Source of the DNA: Chrysaora quinquecirrha
Lineage: Eukaryota; Cnidaria; Scyphozoa; Semaeostomeae; Pelagiidae
Direction of reading: 5' to 3'
Length of the DNA stretch: 64,000 nucleotides
Assembly (NCBI GenBank): GCA_014526335.1
Contig: JACTAT010000040.1
Location: 3,011,233 to 3,075,232 of the forward strand
Shown: one piece after another, positions 1 to 11,009 of the stretch
Layout of the letters: every line of letters starts with the position of its first letter
Position numbering within the stretch: position 1 is the first letter of the stretch
Notes under the pieces: model-generated
Seen by the model: the letters and a program-made list of their open reading frames with translations, nothing else
Databases searched by the model: none
What the model was told of the DNA's origin: nothing
Program-made: the position numbers and the translations under genes

Positions 1-970
1 CAAGCAAATTGGCAACTGGGAAGCCGAGGATCTGTTGAGCAGGAAACTGTCGAACAGGGCAAATTGTCTGAAAAAATTAAGCAAATCACCGTAGCTTATA
101 TGCATGCAACAACACACATGGAGGCATCTAACGAATTAATAAACTAACAATATATTACTAGCCGTATCTCCAATAATAAATGTCTAATCTCAGACAAACG
201 CTTCACTCTAATAATGGCCTCCCTCTGGTAAACACCTCCTTCCAATAAACGCCTACTTCGTATAAACGCTTCACGCTAATAATGGCCTGCCTCTCTCTCT
301 GATAAACATCTCCCTCTGATGAATACTTCCATCACATGATATACTACCTGAGATTTGTAGTATACGAAATTGTGGTTGTCTTTTAGAGCCTTTAAACCTT
401 TTACGGTCATCATCAATTATTCGTTTTGCTTTCCAGAGAAAATGGGAGTTGCTGTATGGGGAGCAGAAAAATTCACTTCAGAAGTTTTATGAGACATGGC
501 TGAAAATGAAGGCAACAGTAGAAAGTAATTCTCATCCGAGAGACAATGAAGTATGTATTGTTGTTTCCATCCACCCTAGTAATTAGGTACCAGATGGTAC
601 CCTTATTTATGACTATACTTGGCGCGTATTTTCTGCATTCAAGAGTGCTACATTTATGATCAGAGCCCCACAAGATTAGCGTTACTCTTTTGTCCATGTT
701 CCCCAGACTTTGAACTTCACTCGGTAAAATATCAATTTGCTAGTTTAATACAAGACTTTACTAATATTATTATTTTTGTTACTTAAGGATTATGATAGCG
801 ATGAAGACGAAGTAAAAGGAAGAAATAAAAGAAAGAAAATGAACCAAGACCATAAATCAGAAAAACCAAATAAGAAGATGAAAAATTTTAAAGAAATTGC
901 TCTCAATAACATTAACAATGAAAAAGACGATTTGATAGAAGACTTTGAACTTTCTTCTGACGATGAGTAA
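1..970 (+). CDS. 3' end of an unrecognised gene, lysine-rich protein with acidic tail
   Basis: This is the C-terminal part of a multi-exon plus-strand gene that begins before the window. The exons I read are about 1-90 (frame 1, donor GTAGCT, the least certain), 437-550 (acceptor TTCCAG, donor GTATGT) and 788-970 (acceptor ACTTAAG, stop TAA at 968-970). All junctions are phase 0, so the three frames join cleanly. The middle exon encodes a charged helical segment containing WELLYGEQKNSLQKFYETW. The last exon is rich in lysine and arginine, with nuclear-localisation-like clusters (KGRNKRKK, KPNKKMKN), and ends in an acidic tail (DLIEDFELSSDDE). Such basic-then-acidic tails are common in nuclear and nucleolar proteins, so a nuclear role is only an inference. 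I do not recognise the family and the N-terminal part is missing. It is convergent with paxillin, with the satellite lying between the two. Confidence 0.6.
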
Positions 971-1149
971 CAATTTTCTCATCTCATAAAATATCAAAGA
1001 TTTCCTATCATAAATTTTTTGAATCGATAAGAATCTGGTGCTAGTTTATTTAAAGTTTTTTTTAAAGCTCCACTTCCGTCTCCCGTCATCTTGCAATGAG
1101 AAATGTGGTTTCTTTCCTATTTATTGCAAAGGTCGGATCGAAGGGTGTT
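971..1149. other. 3' flank between unknown gene and satellite
   Basis: About 180 bases of unique AT-rich sequence, presumably the 3' UTR and flank of the upstream gene. The satellite begins near 1150, where the string AAAATCAAGGG first appears. No further feature is seen. Confidence 0.4.
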
Positions 1150-4100
1150 AAAAATCAAGGGTTTTAAAAACGGGCTTTTTTATGCATAAATAAATGCGCA
1201 AACCCGCGAAAAAGCTCCTAAATAGCGCCTAGGGTTATATAAAGTATTTTCTGATCAAATAAATTCAAATTAGGAAGAAAAATTTCTCCGCAAAAATCAC
1301 GAAAATAGTAAGTCTATAGCCCAAGAAAATGGCCAAAAATAAGCGAAAATCAAGGGTTTTAAAAACGGGCTTTTTATGCATAAATAAATGCGCAAACCCG
1401 CCAAAAAGCTCCTAAATAGCGCCTAGGGTTATATAAAGTATTTTCTGATCAAATAAATTCAAATTAGGAAGAAAAATTTCTCCCCAAAAATCACGAAAAT
1501 AGTAAGTCTATAGCCCAGGAAAATGGCCAAAAATAAGCGAAAATCAAGGGTTTTAAAACGGGCTTTTTATGCATAAATAAATGCGCAAACCCGCCAAAAA
1601 GCTCCTAAATAGCGCCTAGGGTTATATAAAGTATTTTCTGATCAAATAAATTCAAATTAGGAAGAAAAATTTCTCCCCAAAAATCACGAAAATAGTAAGT
1701 CTATAGCCCAGGAAAATGGCCAAAAATAAGCGAAAATCAAGGGTTTTAAAACGGGCTTTTTATGCATAAATAAATGCGCAAACCCGCCAAAAAGCTCCTA
1801 AATAGCGCCTAGGGTTATATAAAGTATTTTCTGATCAAATAAATTCAAATTAGGAAGAAAAATTTCTCCCCAAAAATCACGAAAATAGTAAGTCTATAGC
1901 CCAGGAAAATGGCCAAAAATAAGCGAAAATCAAGGGTTTTAAAAACGGGCTTTTTTATGCATAAATAAATGCGCAAACCCGCCAAAAAGCTCCTAAATAG
2001 CGCCTAGGGTTATATAAAGTATTTTCTGATCAAATAAATTCAAATTAGGAAGAAAAATTTCTCCCCAAAAATCACGAAAATAGTAAGTCTATAGCCCAGG
2101 AAAATGGCCAAAAATAAGCGAAAATCAAGGGTTTTAAAAAAGCGCGCAAACCCGCCAAAAAGCTCCTAAATAGCGCCTAGGGTTATATAAAGTATTTTCT
2201 GATCAAATAAATTCAAATTAGGAAGAAAATTTCTCCCCAAAAAATCACGAAAATAGTAAGTCTATAGCCCAGGAAAATGGCCAAAAATAAGCGAAAATCA
2301 AGGGTTTTAAAAACGGGCTTTTTATGCATAAATAAATGCGCAAACCCGCCAAAAAGCTCCTAAATAGCGCCTAGGGTTATATAAAGTATTTTCTGATCAA
2401 ATAAATTCAAATTAGGAAGAAAAATTTCTCCCCAAAAATCACGAAAATAGTAAGTCTATAGCCCAGGAAAATGGCCAAAAATAAGCGAAAATCAAGGGTT
2501 TTAAAAACGGGCTTTTTTATGCATAAATAAATGCGCAAACCCGCCAAAAAGCTCCTAAATAGCGCCTAGGGTTATATAAAGTATTTTCTGATCAAATAAA
2601 TTCAAATTAGGAAGAAAAATTTCTCCCCAAAAAATCACGAAAATAGTAAGTCTATAGCCCAGGAAAATGGCCAAAAATAAGCGAAAATCAAGGGTTTTAA
2701 AACGGGCTTTTTATGCATAAATAAATGCGCAAACCCGCCAAAAAGCTCCTAAATAGCGCCTAGGGTTATATAAAGTATTTTCTGATCAAATAAATTCAAA
2801 TTAGGAAGAAAAATTTCTCCCCAAAAAATCACGAAAATAGTAAGTCTATAGCCCAGGAAAATGGCCAAAATAAGCGAAAATCAAGGGTTTTAAAAACGGG
2901 CTTTTTTATGCATAAATAAATGCGCAAACCCGCCAAAAAGCTCCTAAATAGCGCCTAGGGTTATATAAAGTATTTTCTGATCAAATAAATTCAAATTAGG
3001 AAGAAAAATTTCTCCCCAAAAATCACGAAAATAGTAAGTCTATAGCCCAGGAAAATGGCCAAAAATAAGCGAAAATCAAGGGTTTTAAAAACGGGCTTTT
3101 TTATGCATAAATAAATGCGCAAACCCGCCAAAAAGCTCCTAAATAGCGCCTAGGGTTATATAAAGTATTTTCTGATCAAATAAATTCAAATTAGGAAGAA
3201 AAATTTCTCCCCAAAAATCACGAAAATAGTAAGTCTATAGCCCAGGAAAATGGCCAAAAATAAGCGAAAATCAAGGGTTTTAAAAACGGGCTTTTTTATG
3301 CATAAATAAATGCGCAAACCCGCCAAAAAGCTCCTAAATAGCGCCTAGGGTTATATAAAGTATTTTCTGATCAAATAAATTCAAATTAGGAAGAAAAATT
3401 TCTCCCCAAAAATCACGAAAATAGTAAGTCTATAGCCCAGGAAAATGGCCAAAAATAAGCGAAAATCAAGGGTTTTAAAAACGGGCTTTTTTATGCATAA
3501 ATAAATGCGCAAACCCGCCAAAAAGCTCCTAAATAGCGCCTAGGGTTATATAAAGTATTTTCTGATCAAATAAATTCAAATTAGGAAGAAAAATTTCTCC
3601 CCAAAAATCACGAAAATAGTAAGTCTATAGCCCAGGAAAATGGCCAAAAATAAGCGAAAATCAAGGGTTTTAAAACGGGCTTTTTTATGCATAAATAAAT
3701 GCGCAAACCCGCCAAAAAGCTCCTAAATAGCGCCTAGGGTTATATAAAGTATTTTCTGATCAAATAAATTCAAATTAGGAAGAAAAATTTCTCCCCAAAA
3801 ATCACGAAAATAGTAAGTCTATAGCCCAGGAAAATGGCCAAAAATAAGCGAAAATCAAGGGTTTTAAAAACGGGCTTTTTTATGCATAAATAAATGCGCA
3901 AACCCGCCAAAAAGCTCCTAAATAGCGCCTAGGGTTATATAAAGTATTTTCTGATCAAATAAATTCAAATTAGGAAGAAAATTTCTCCCCAAAAAATCAC
4001 GAAAATAGTAAGTCTATAGCCCAGGAAAATGGCCAAAAATAAGCGAAAATCAAGGGTTTTAAAAACGGGCTTTTTATGCATAAATAAATGCGCAAACCCG

Positions 4101-6790
4101 CCAAAAAGCTCCTAAATAGCGCCTAGGGTTATATAAAGTATTTTCTGATCAAATAAATTCAAATTAGGAAGAAAAATTTCTCCCCAAAAATCACGAAAAT
4201 AGTAAGTCTATAGCCCAGGAAAATGGCCAAAAATAAGCGAAAATCAAGGGTTTTAAAAACGGGCTTTTTTATGCATAAATAAATGCGCAAACCCGCCAAA
4301 AAGCTCCTAAATAGCGCCTAGGGTTATATAAAGTATTTTCTGATCAAATAAATTCAAATTAGGAAGAAAAATTTCTCCCCAAAAATCACGAAAATAGTAA
4401 GTCTATAGCCCAGGAAAATGGCCAAAAATAAGCGAAAATCAAGGGTTTTAAAAACGGGCTTTTTTATGCATAAATAAATGCGCAAACCCGCCAAAAAGCT
4501 CCTAAATAGCGCCTAGGGTTATATAAAGTATTTTCTGATCAAATAAATTCAAATTAGGAAGAAAATTTCTCCCCAAAAAATCACGAAAATAGTAAGTCTA
4601 TAGCCCAGGAAAATGGCCAAAAATAAGCGAAAATCAAGGGTTTTAAAACGGGCTTTTTATGCATAAATAAATGCGCAAACCCGCCAAAAAGCTCCTAAAT
4701 AGCGCCTAGGGTTATATAAAGTATTTTCTGATCAAATAAATTCAAATTAGGAAGAAAAATTTCTCCCCAAAAATCACGAAAATAGTAAGTCTATAGCCCA
4801 GGAAAATGGCCAAAAATAAGCGAAAATCAAGGGTTTTAAAACGGGCTTTTTATGCATAAATAAATGCGCAAACCCGCCAAAAAGCTCCTAAATAGCGCCT
4901 AGGGTTATATAAAGTATTTTCTGATCAAATAAATTCAAATTAGGAAGAAAAATTTCTCCCCAAAAATCACGAAAATAGTAAGTCTATAGCCCAGGAAAAT
5001 GGCCAAAAATAAGCGAAAATCAAGGGTTTTAAAACGGGCTTTTTTATGCATAAATAAATGCGCAAACCCGCCAAAAAGCTCCTAAATAGCGCCTAGGGTT
5101 ATATAAAGTATTTTCTGATCAAATAAATTCAAATTAGGAAGAAAAATTTCTCCCCAAAAAATCACGAAAATAGTAAGTCTATAGCCCAGGAAAATGGCCA
5201 AAAATAAGCGAAAATCAAGGGTTTTGAAAACGGGCTTTTTTATGCATAAATAAATGCGCAAACCCGCCAAAAAGCTCCTAAATATCGCCTAGGGTTATAT
5301 AAAGTATTTTCTGATCAAATAAATTCAAATTAGGAAGAAAATTTCTCCCCAAAAAATCACGAAAATAGTAAGTCTATAGCCCAGGAAAATGGCCAAAAAT
5401 AAGCGAAAATCAAGGGTTTTAAAAGCGGGCGTTTTTATGCATAAATAAATGCGCAAACCCGCCAAAAAGCTCCTAAATAGCGCCTAGGGTTATATAAAGT
5501 ATTTTCTGATCAAATAAATTCAAATTAGGAAGAAAAATTTCTCCCCAAAAAATCACGAAAATAGTAAGTCTATAGCCCAGGAAAATGGCCAAAAATAAGC
5601 GAAAATCAAGGGTTTTGAAAACGGGCTTTTTTATGCATAAATAAATGCGCAAACCCGCCAAAAAGCTCCTAAATAGCGCCTAGGGTTATATAAAGTATTT
5701 TCTGATCAAATAAATTCAAATTAGGAAGAAAAATTTCTCCCCAAAAAATCACGAAAATAGTAAGTCTATAGCCCAGGAAAATGGCCAAAAATAAGCGAAA
5801 ATCAAGGGTTTTAAAACGGGCTTTTTATGCATAAATAAATGCGCAAACCCGCCAAAAAGCTCCTAAATAGCGCCTAGGGTTATATAAAGTATTTTCTGAT
5901 CAAATAAATTCAAATTAGGAAGAAAAATTTCTCCCCAAAAAATCACGAAAATAGTAAGTCTATAGCCCAGGAAAATGGCCAAAAATAAGCGAAAATCAAG
6001 GGTTTTGAAAACGGGCTTTTTTATGCATAAATAAATGCGCAAACCCGCCAAAAAGCTCCTAAATAGCGCCTAGGGTTATATAAAGTATTTTCTGATCAAA
6101 TAAATTCAAATTAGGAAGAAAAATTTCTCCCCAAAAAATCACGAAAATAGTAAGTCTATAGCCCAGGAAAATGGCCAAAAATAAGCGAAAATCAAGGGTT
6201 TTAAAACGGGCTTTTTATGCATAAATAAATGCGCAAACCCGCCAAAAAGCTCCTAAATAGCGCCTAGGGTTATATAAAGTATTTTCTGATCAAATAAATT
6301 CAAATTAGGAAGAAAAATTTCTCCCCAAAAATCACGAAAATAGTAAGTCTATAGCCCAGGAAAATGGCCAAAAATAAGCGAAAATCAAGGGTTTTAAAAA
6401 CGGGCTTTTTTATGCATAAATAAATGCGCAAACCCGCCAAAAGCTCCTAAATAGCGCCTAGGGTTATATAAAGTATTTTCTGATCAAATAAATTCAAATT
6501 AGGAAGAAAAATTTCTCCCCAAAAATCACGAAAATAGTAAGTCTATAGCCCAGGAAAATGGCCAAAAATAAGCGAAAATCAAGGGTTTTAAAAACGGGCT
6601 TTTTTATGCATAAATAAATGCGCAAACCCGCCAAAAAGCTCCTAAATAGCGCCTAGGGTTATATAAAGTATTTTCTGATCAAATAAATTCAAATTAGGAA
6701 GAAAATTTCTCCCCAAAAAATCTCGAAAATAGTAAGTCTATAGCCCAGGAAAATGGCCAAGAATAAGCGAAAATCAAGGGTTTTAAAACG
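1150..6790. repeat. Satellite array 1, 193-196 bp monomer, about 29 copies
   Basis: This is head-to-tail tandem DNA. The same landmarks recur every 193-196 bp: TCAAGGGTTTTAAAA, ATGCATAAATAAATGCG, CTCCTAAATAGCGCCTAGGG, AAAGTATTTTCTGATC and CAGGAAAATGGCC. Copies are nearly identical and differ mostly in homopolymer lengths (A4 or A5 before CGGGC, T5 or T6 after it, C4A5 or C4A6 before TCACG). The edge copies are the most diverged: the first has ACCCGCGAAAAAGC and CTCCGCAAAA, and the last has TCTCGAAAA and CCAAGAATAAGCG. One copy near 2137 lacks about 27 bp. The short 62-codon frames in some copies are by-products of the repeat and I do not treat them as genes. I do not recognise the family. Confidence 0.97.
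5030..6220. repeat. Dimeric higher-order segment in array 1 (about 390 bp period)
   Basis: Copies carrying TTTTGAAAACGGG (starting near 5221, 5613 and 6003) alternate with copies carrying TTTTAAAAG or TTTTAAAAC. This gives three rounds of a two-monomer unit of 390-391 bp. The same spacing shows in three identical 62-codon minus-strand frames at 5082, 5473 and 5863. It indicates local amplification of a dimer. Confidence 0.75.
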
Positions 6791-6791
6791 A

Positions 6792-6938
6792 TGTAGTGTA
6801 TTTACGTAACCTCGTACTCATGTAGAGATTGGGGATTCTAGAGTTGGAATAACGCGATCATGGCGTGTTTATTTTAGGCCTGTTTTCTCTAGCTATCAAT
6901 CAGTGATTATCTTCAACATCGTACCTACATACACAACA
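6792..6938 (+). repeat. Putative 5' LTR (about 147 bp)
   Basis: The sequence begins TGTAGTGTATTTACG immediately after the last satellite base and ends TACACAACA, giving the TG...CA ends expected of an LTR. A primer-binding-site-like sequence follows six bases later. With no second LTR in the window to compare, the boundaries rest on these end motifs only. It is short for a Ty3/Gypsy LTR but within range. Confidence 0.55.
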
Positions 6939-6943
6939 TAATA

Positions 6944-6960
6944 TGGCGACGAGTAATCTC
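6944..6960 (+). other. Primer-binding-site-like sequence
   Basis: TGGCGACGAGTAATCTC lies six bases after the putative LTR. Many metazoan Gypsy elements begin their tRNA primer site with TGGCGAC. I infer the role from position and the first bases, and have not matched it to a specific tRNA. Confidence 0.5.
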
Positions 6961-7013
6961 AAGAACCCAAAGAAATAATATAGGTAAGAAATTTGCTAAA
7001 GAAAGTTGCGAAT

Positions 7014-7792
7014 ATGAATAATCAGAATCAAGTAGGCCAAGATCCACAACCTCAACCAGTAGCGATTCATTTACCTCCAGTTAAGGATTTTGATCCAAAA
7101 GGAGACCCATCTACGGTAAGCCAAAGATGGCAGAAATGGAAGAAATCGTTTGTTTATTTTCTGAATGCAACAGGTATTCAAAATGATAGTCAAAAAAGGG
7201 CTGCACTTTTGCATCTTGTAGGGGATGAAGTGCAAGACATTTTTGAAACATTAGGTGAGGTAGGTACAACTTATGAAGAAGCAATTAACAAGCTAGATAG
7301 TCACTTTGATATCAAAAGAATATTCCGTTTGAAAGATGTGTATTTCATGAGGCAGTTCAAGAGTCAGGAGAAAACATAGATTCCTATGTCACAAGGCTAA
7401 AAAGCTAACCATTTACTGTGAATATGGAAATACAACACAAGATGAGATAAGAGATCAAGTAATTGCAAAATGCAAATCAAGTAAGCTAAGGAAAAGACTG
7501 CTACAAGAACCAGATCTCACATTAGATAAAGTTCTAACTATAGGAAAGCTCATGGAACAATCAGATCACCAATCAAAGAAGATAGAAGAAAAATGGTGCA
7601 GCAGCAGCTTCAGCAGACACAAAAGAATCCTTCTCAGAACTGAATAAGATAAGACCAAACAAATATCAACAAAAGGTAAACCAACAATAAACTCTGAAGA
7701 TCAAAGAAACCCACAACAAAGACAGCAATGTGGCAGGTGTGGAATGAAAATCACAAAAGCAGAGACTGCAGAGTAACAAAAGGAAAAAGAGC
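7014..7792 (+). pseudogene. Gypsy gag (capsid and zinc-knuckle), frameshifted
   Basis: The ATG at 7014 opens a capsid-like frame that runs to a stop at 7377-7379. Recognisable Gag sequence then continues in other frames: YVTRLK near 7386, LTIYCEYG after about 7405, and a helical RKRLLQEPDLTLDK segment near 7500. At least two single-base shifts lie within 7360-7410. Near 7735-7840 there are traces of two CCHC zinc knuckles; the first is broken by another shift, and the second (CGIMGHFAKFC, in the pol frame) lacks its first cysteine in frame. The product would be the structural capsid and nucleocapsid protein. It cannot be made from this copy. Confidence 0.8.
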
Positions 7793-10294
7793 ATGAAATG
7801 TGGAATCATGGGACACTTTGCAAAATTCTGTAAGACCAAAGCTCCAAAGAAACAAGAAAATCATCAAGTTAGAGCAAATGAAATAGCAACAGAAAGCTCA
7901 AGTGATGAAGAGGCATTTGTATTAAGAATTGGAAGCAAACAAAGACCAATATATCCAGTCAGTATAAATGGCATTTCAATTAACATGCTTATTGACAGTG
8001 GATCAACATTGAATATCATTGATGAAACATCACTTCAGAAACTCAAGAAACAACCAAAACTTGAAAACAGTAAAGCAAAGGTTTACACCTATCAAAGCAA
8101 AGAACCATTGAAACTAAAAGGATCATTCATAGCACAAATTAAAGCATTTGGTAAAGAAGCTCAAGCAAAATTCCATGTTACAGAAGGTTCAGGAGGAGCA
8201 TTGCTAGGACAAAATACAGCAGAAGAGCTAGATATTTTAAGAGTAGGTCCAGTTTTAGACTCAGAAGCATGCACAGCAAGTTCACTGTACAAATCAATAA
8301 ATGAAATTAGTCAAGACAAGTCCACTGATGCCAAGATAGACCCAAAGATTCAAAAAGTAATAGACAACAACAAAGAAGTATTTGAAGGCATGGGTAAATT
8401 CAAAGATTACAAGCTGAAATTACATATTGATGAGAATGTCACTCCAGTTCAACAGCCCATCAGAAGACTACCATATCATACAAGAAAGAAGGTTTCTGCA
8501 GAATTAGAAAGATTGATGAAAAATGACTGCATAGAGAAAGTCAAAGGTCCAAGCACATGGATTAATCCAATAGTAGTAGTACCAAAACCAAATGGCACTA
8601 TTAGACTATGTTTAGACATGAGAAGAGCTAATGAAGCTATAATAAGAGAGAGACACCAAATTCCAAAGGTTGAAGAAATTCTTCCAGAACTGCATAATGC
8701 AAAATATTTCTCAAAGATTGATTTAAAAGAAGGGTATCACCAAGTAGAGCTATCAGAGGAATCAAGGCACATCACAACATTCCTAACACATGAAGGTTGT
8801 TTTCAATCAAAACGTCTTGTTTATGGAGTAAGTTCAGCATTTGAACAATTTCAAAAGGTAATTGAACAAAGCATTGCAGGCTGCCCAGGCACAAGATCAA
8901 TATCAGATGACATTCTAATATGGTCATCAAGTATAGAAGAAATGGCAGAGCGTCTTGACAAGCTATTCAAAGCATTGCATGCAAGAAACTTGAAGATCAA
9001 CCCAAAGAAATGTGTATTCGGAACAACCAAGCTCACATTTGCTGGATATTGTCTAACTGACAAAGGAATTCACCCAGATCAATCAAAAGTGGATGCAGTA
9101 AACAATGCAAAGATTCCAACAAACACAACAGAAGTAAGAAGTTTCTTAGGCCTAGTCAATTTCTGCTCACATTTCATCAAAGACTATGCTACACTTACAG
9201 AACCACTGAGAAAGCTAACCAGAAAAGAAACCCCATTCACATGGAACAAGGAACAACAAGCCAGTTTCAAGAAGCTTAAAGAAAGTCTAACAAATGCAAG
9301 CACAATGGCATACTACCAGCCAAACGCAGAGACAAAGGTCATCGTAGACGCATCACCAGTAGGACTAGGAGCAATTCTCACTCAAAAGCAGAAAGATGGT
9401 AAATTCAAGCCTGTAGCATATGCATCACATGCATTAAGCCCGACAGAACAAAGGTATTCTCAAACAGAGAGAGAAGGCTTAGCAGCATTTTGGGCAACAC
9501 AGAAGTTTCATTACTATTTGTATGACAGAGAATTCATAATAGTAACTGATCATAAACCTCTTGAAAAACTATTATCTGCAAAGGGAAGCCCTACACCAAG
9601 ATTGCAAAGATGGTTACTTAAAATGCAACCATACAAGTTTACAGTAATGTATGAACCTGGACACACAAACGCATCTGATGTTTTGTCACGTTCACCTTTA
9701 CCAGCAACAGGGGAGCAGCTGAATGATGATACAGAGCATTTCATCAACTCGTTAGTCTATGACGCTATCCCAAAGTCAGTAACATCAGAAGAAATTCAAG
9801 AAATATCAAGGAAAGATGAACTCTTGAAAAACGTCAAAAATCAAATCAAATCAGAAAAATGGTCAAAAAGTCCAGAATATAAACCATTTTTTCTGTGCAG
9901 GAAAGATCTATGGATAAAAGATGACATTATCTTAAAAGGCACAAAGCTAGTAATTCCCAAAGATCTTAGACAAAGAATTCTTGGCACAGCACACCAACAT
10001 CACTTAGGAATTGTGAAAACAAAAGGACTACTTCGAGAAAAAGTATGGTGGCCAGGAATAGACCAAGAAGTTGAAAAATTGATCAAAGAATGCCATGCAT
10101 GTCAAGTAACAGGAGCAAGCAAAACCAATTATCAGCCACTGGAAGCAACCAAAATACCGTCAACAAATTGGCACACGGTCGCGTTAGATATCCAGGGACC
10201 ATATCCAACAAAGGATTATCTAATAGCACTCATTGATTACAGATCAAGGTATCCAGTAGTTGCACAAGTCAGAACTATTAACACAAAACAGTAA
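7793..10294 (+). pseudogene. Gypsy pol: protease, reverse transcriptase, RNase H, integrase N-terminal part
   Basis: This 833-codon open frame starts inside the second zinc knuckle. The domains in order are: aspartic protease (MLIDSGSTLNIID, about residues 65-77); reverse transcriptase (PIVVVPKPNGTIRLCLDM, then YHQVELSEESRHITTF, then the catalytic SISDDILIW); RNase H (VIVDASPVGLGAIL, then YSQTEREGLA and FIIVTDHKPLE); and integrase with its HHCC zinc-binding region (HHLG through ECHACQ) and the first catalytic aspartate (ALDIQGPYPT). The polymerase box reads ISDD rather than the common Y/F-x-DD, a variant I believe occurs in some metazoan Gypsy lineages. The frame ends at a TAA in the middle of the integrase core, one base out of frame with the next segment, so the polyprotein is truncated. 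Confidence 0.93.
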
Positions 10295-10913
10295 TCAAAG
10301 CATTAGACAAGATATTTTCTATGTTTGGATATGTCAAGGAGTTAGTAGCAGATAATGGAAGACAGCTCATTTCGGATGAATTTAAACAGTACCTCAAACA
10401 GCATGGTATAAAATTAAGAAACGTAACACCTTATTCACCATGGGTCAACGGTGAAGTGGAACGCTTCAACAGATCACTCAAAAAGGCAAATCAATGTGCA
10501 CATGCAGAAGGAAAAGATTGGAGAGTAGAACTCAATAAGTTTTTACTGCTCTATCGAACAACTCCGCACGCAACAACAGGACAATGCCCAGCAACAACAT
10601 TTTTCGGACGCAGTATCAAGAACGACATACCGGAATATAACAGTGATGATTCACAAGAGAGTGAATTAGATAAGAAAGACAGAAAACAGAAAGAGAAAAT
10701 GAAAGAGTATGCAGACTCGAAAAGGAAAGCAAAAGAAAGTGAAATTCAAAATCAAGATACAGTGCTTGTAAAGAACCTCTGGAAAACTGATAAACTATCT
10801 CCTAATTGGCTAAATGAGAAATTCAGAGTCATAAAGATATATAAGAAAAGTGCTTTATTACAAAACGAAAAGGAAATAGATTCTACCGAAACAAAGCACA
10901 CCTAAAAGTATAC
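10295..10913 (+). pseudogene. Gypsy integrase C-terminal part, out of frame
   Basis: The integrase core continues in a shifted frame from about 10295; the longest frame with an ATG starts at 10321. It carries the second catalytic aspartate (ELVADNGRQ) and the catalytic glutamate region (WVNGEVERFNRSL), then RTTPHATTG and a lysine-rich tail with a motif typical of Gypsy integrase C-termini (VLVKNLWKTDKLSPNW). A stop at 10902-10904 is followed by further coding-like sequence in another frame up to about 11000, so the tail has its own shift. All three catalytic residues of the D,D,E triad can be found across the broken pieces. Confidence 0.85.
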
Positions 10914-11009
10914 AAGGAAAGCAAGAAAAACAAACATGTTGTAATTGGAAAGAAGAACACTGAAAGCACAGAGCAAGAAGAAGACATCATAGTACCAGGC
11001 ACGATTGCC

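Larger units (their letters stand above)
6792..11009 (+). mobile_element. Ty3/Gypsy LTR retroelement, decayed, 3' LTR missing
   Basis: A 4.2-kb insertion splits the satellite. In order it has an LTR-like 5' end, a primer-binding-site-like sequence, gag, then protease, reverse transcriptase, RNase H and integrase in the order typical of Ty3/Gypsy. The sense strand is strikingly A-rich compared with the surrounding genes, as is usual for such elements. Frameshifts break gag several times, one breaks the integrase core, and another affects the C-terminal tail. After the tail, satellite resumes directly at about 11010, with no polypurine tract or second LTR, so the 3' end was lost. The copy is not autonomous as it stands. 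Confidence 0.93.

Noticed and set aside
5082..6051. Identical 62-codon minus-strand frames repeated in the satellite (also at 24043)
   Set aside because: They arise only where a monomer pair happens to lack a frame-breaking homopolymer change. Most copies do not keep the frame and the initiator is not always ATG. They mark the repeat and are not a gene family.
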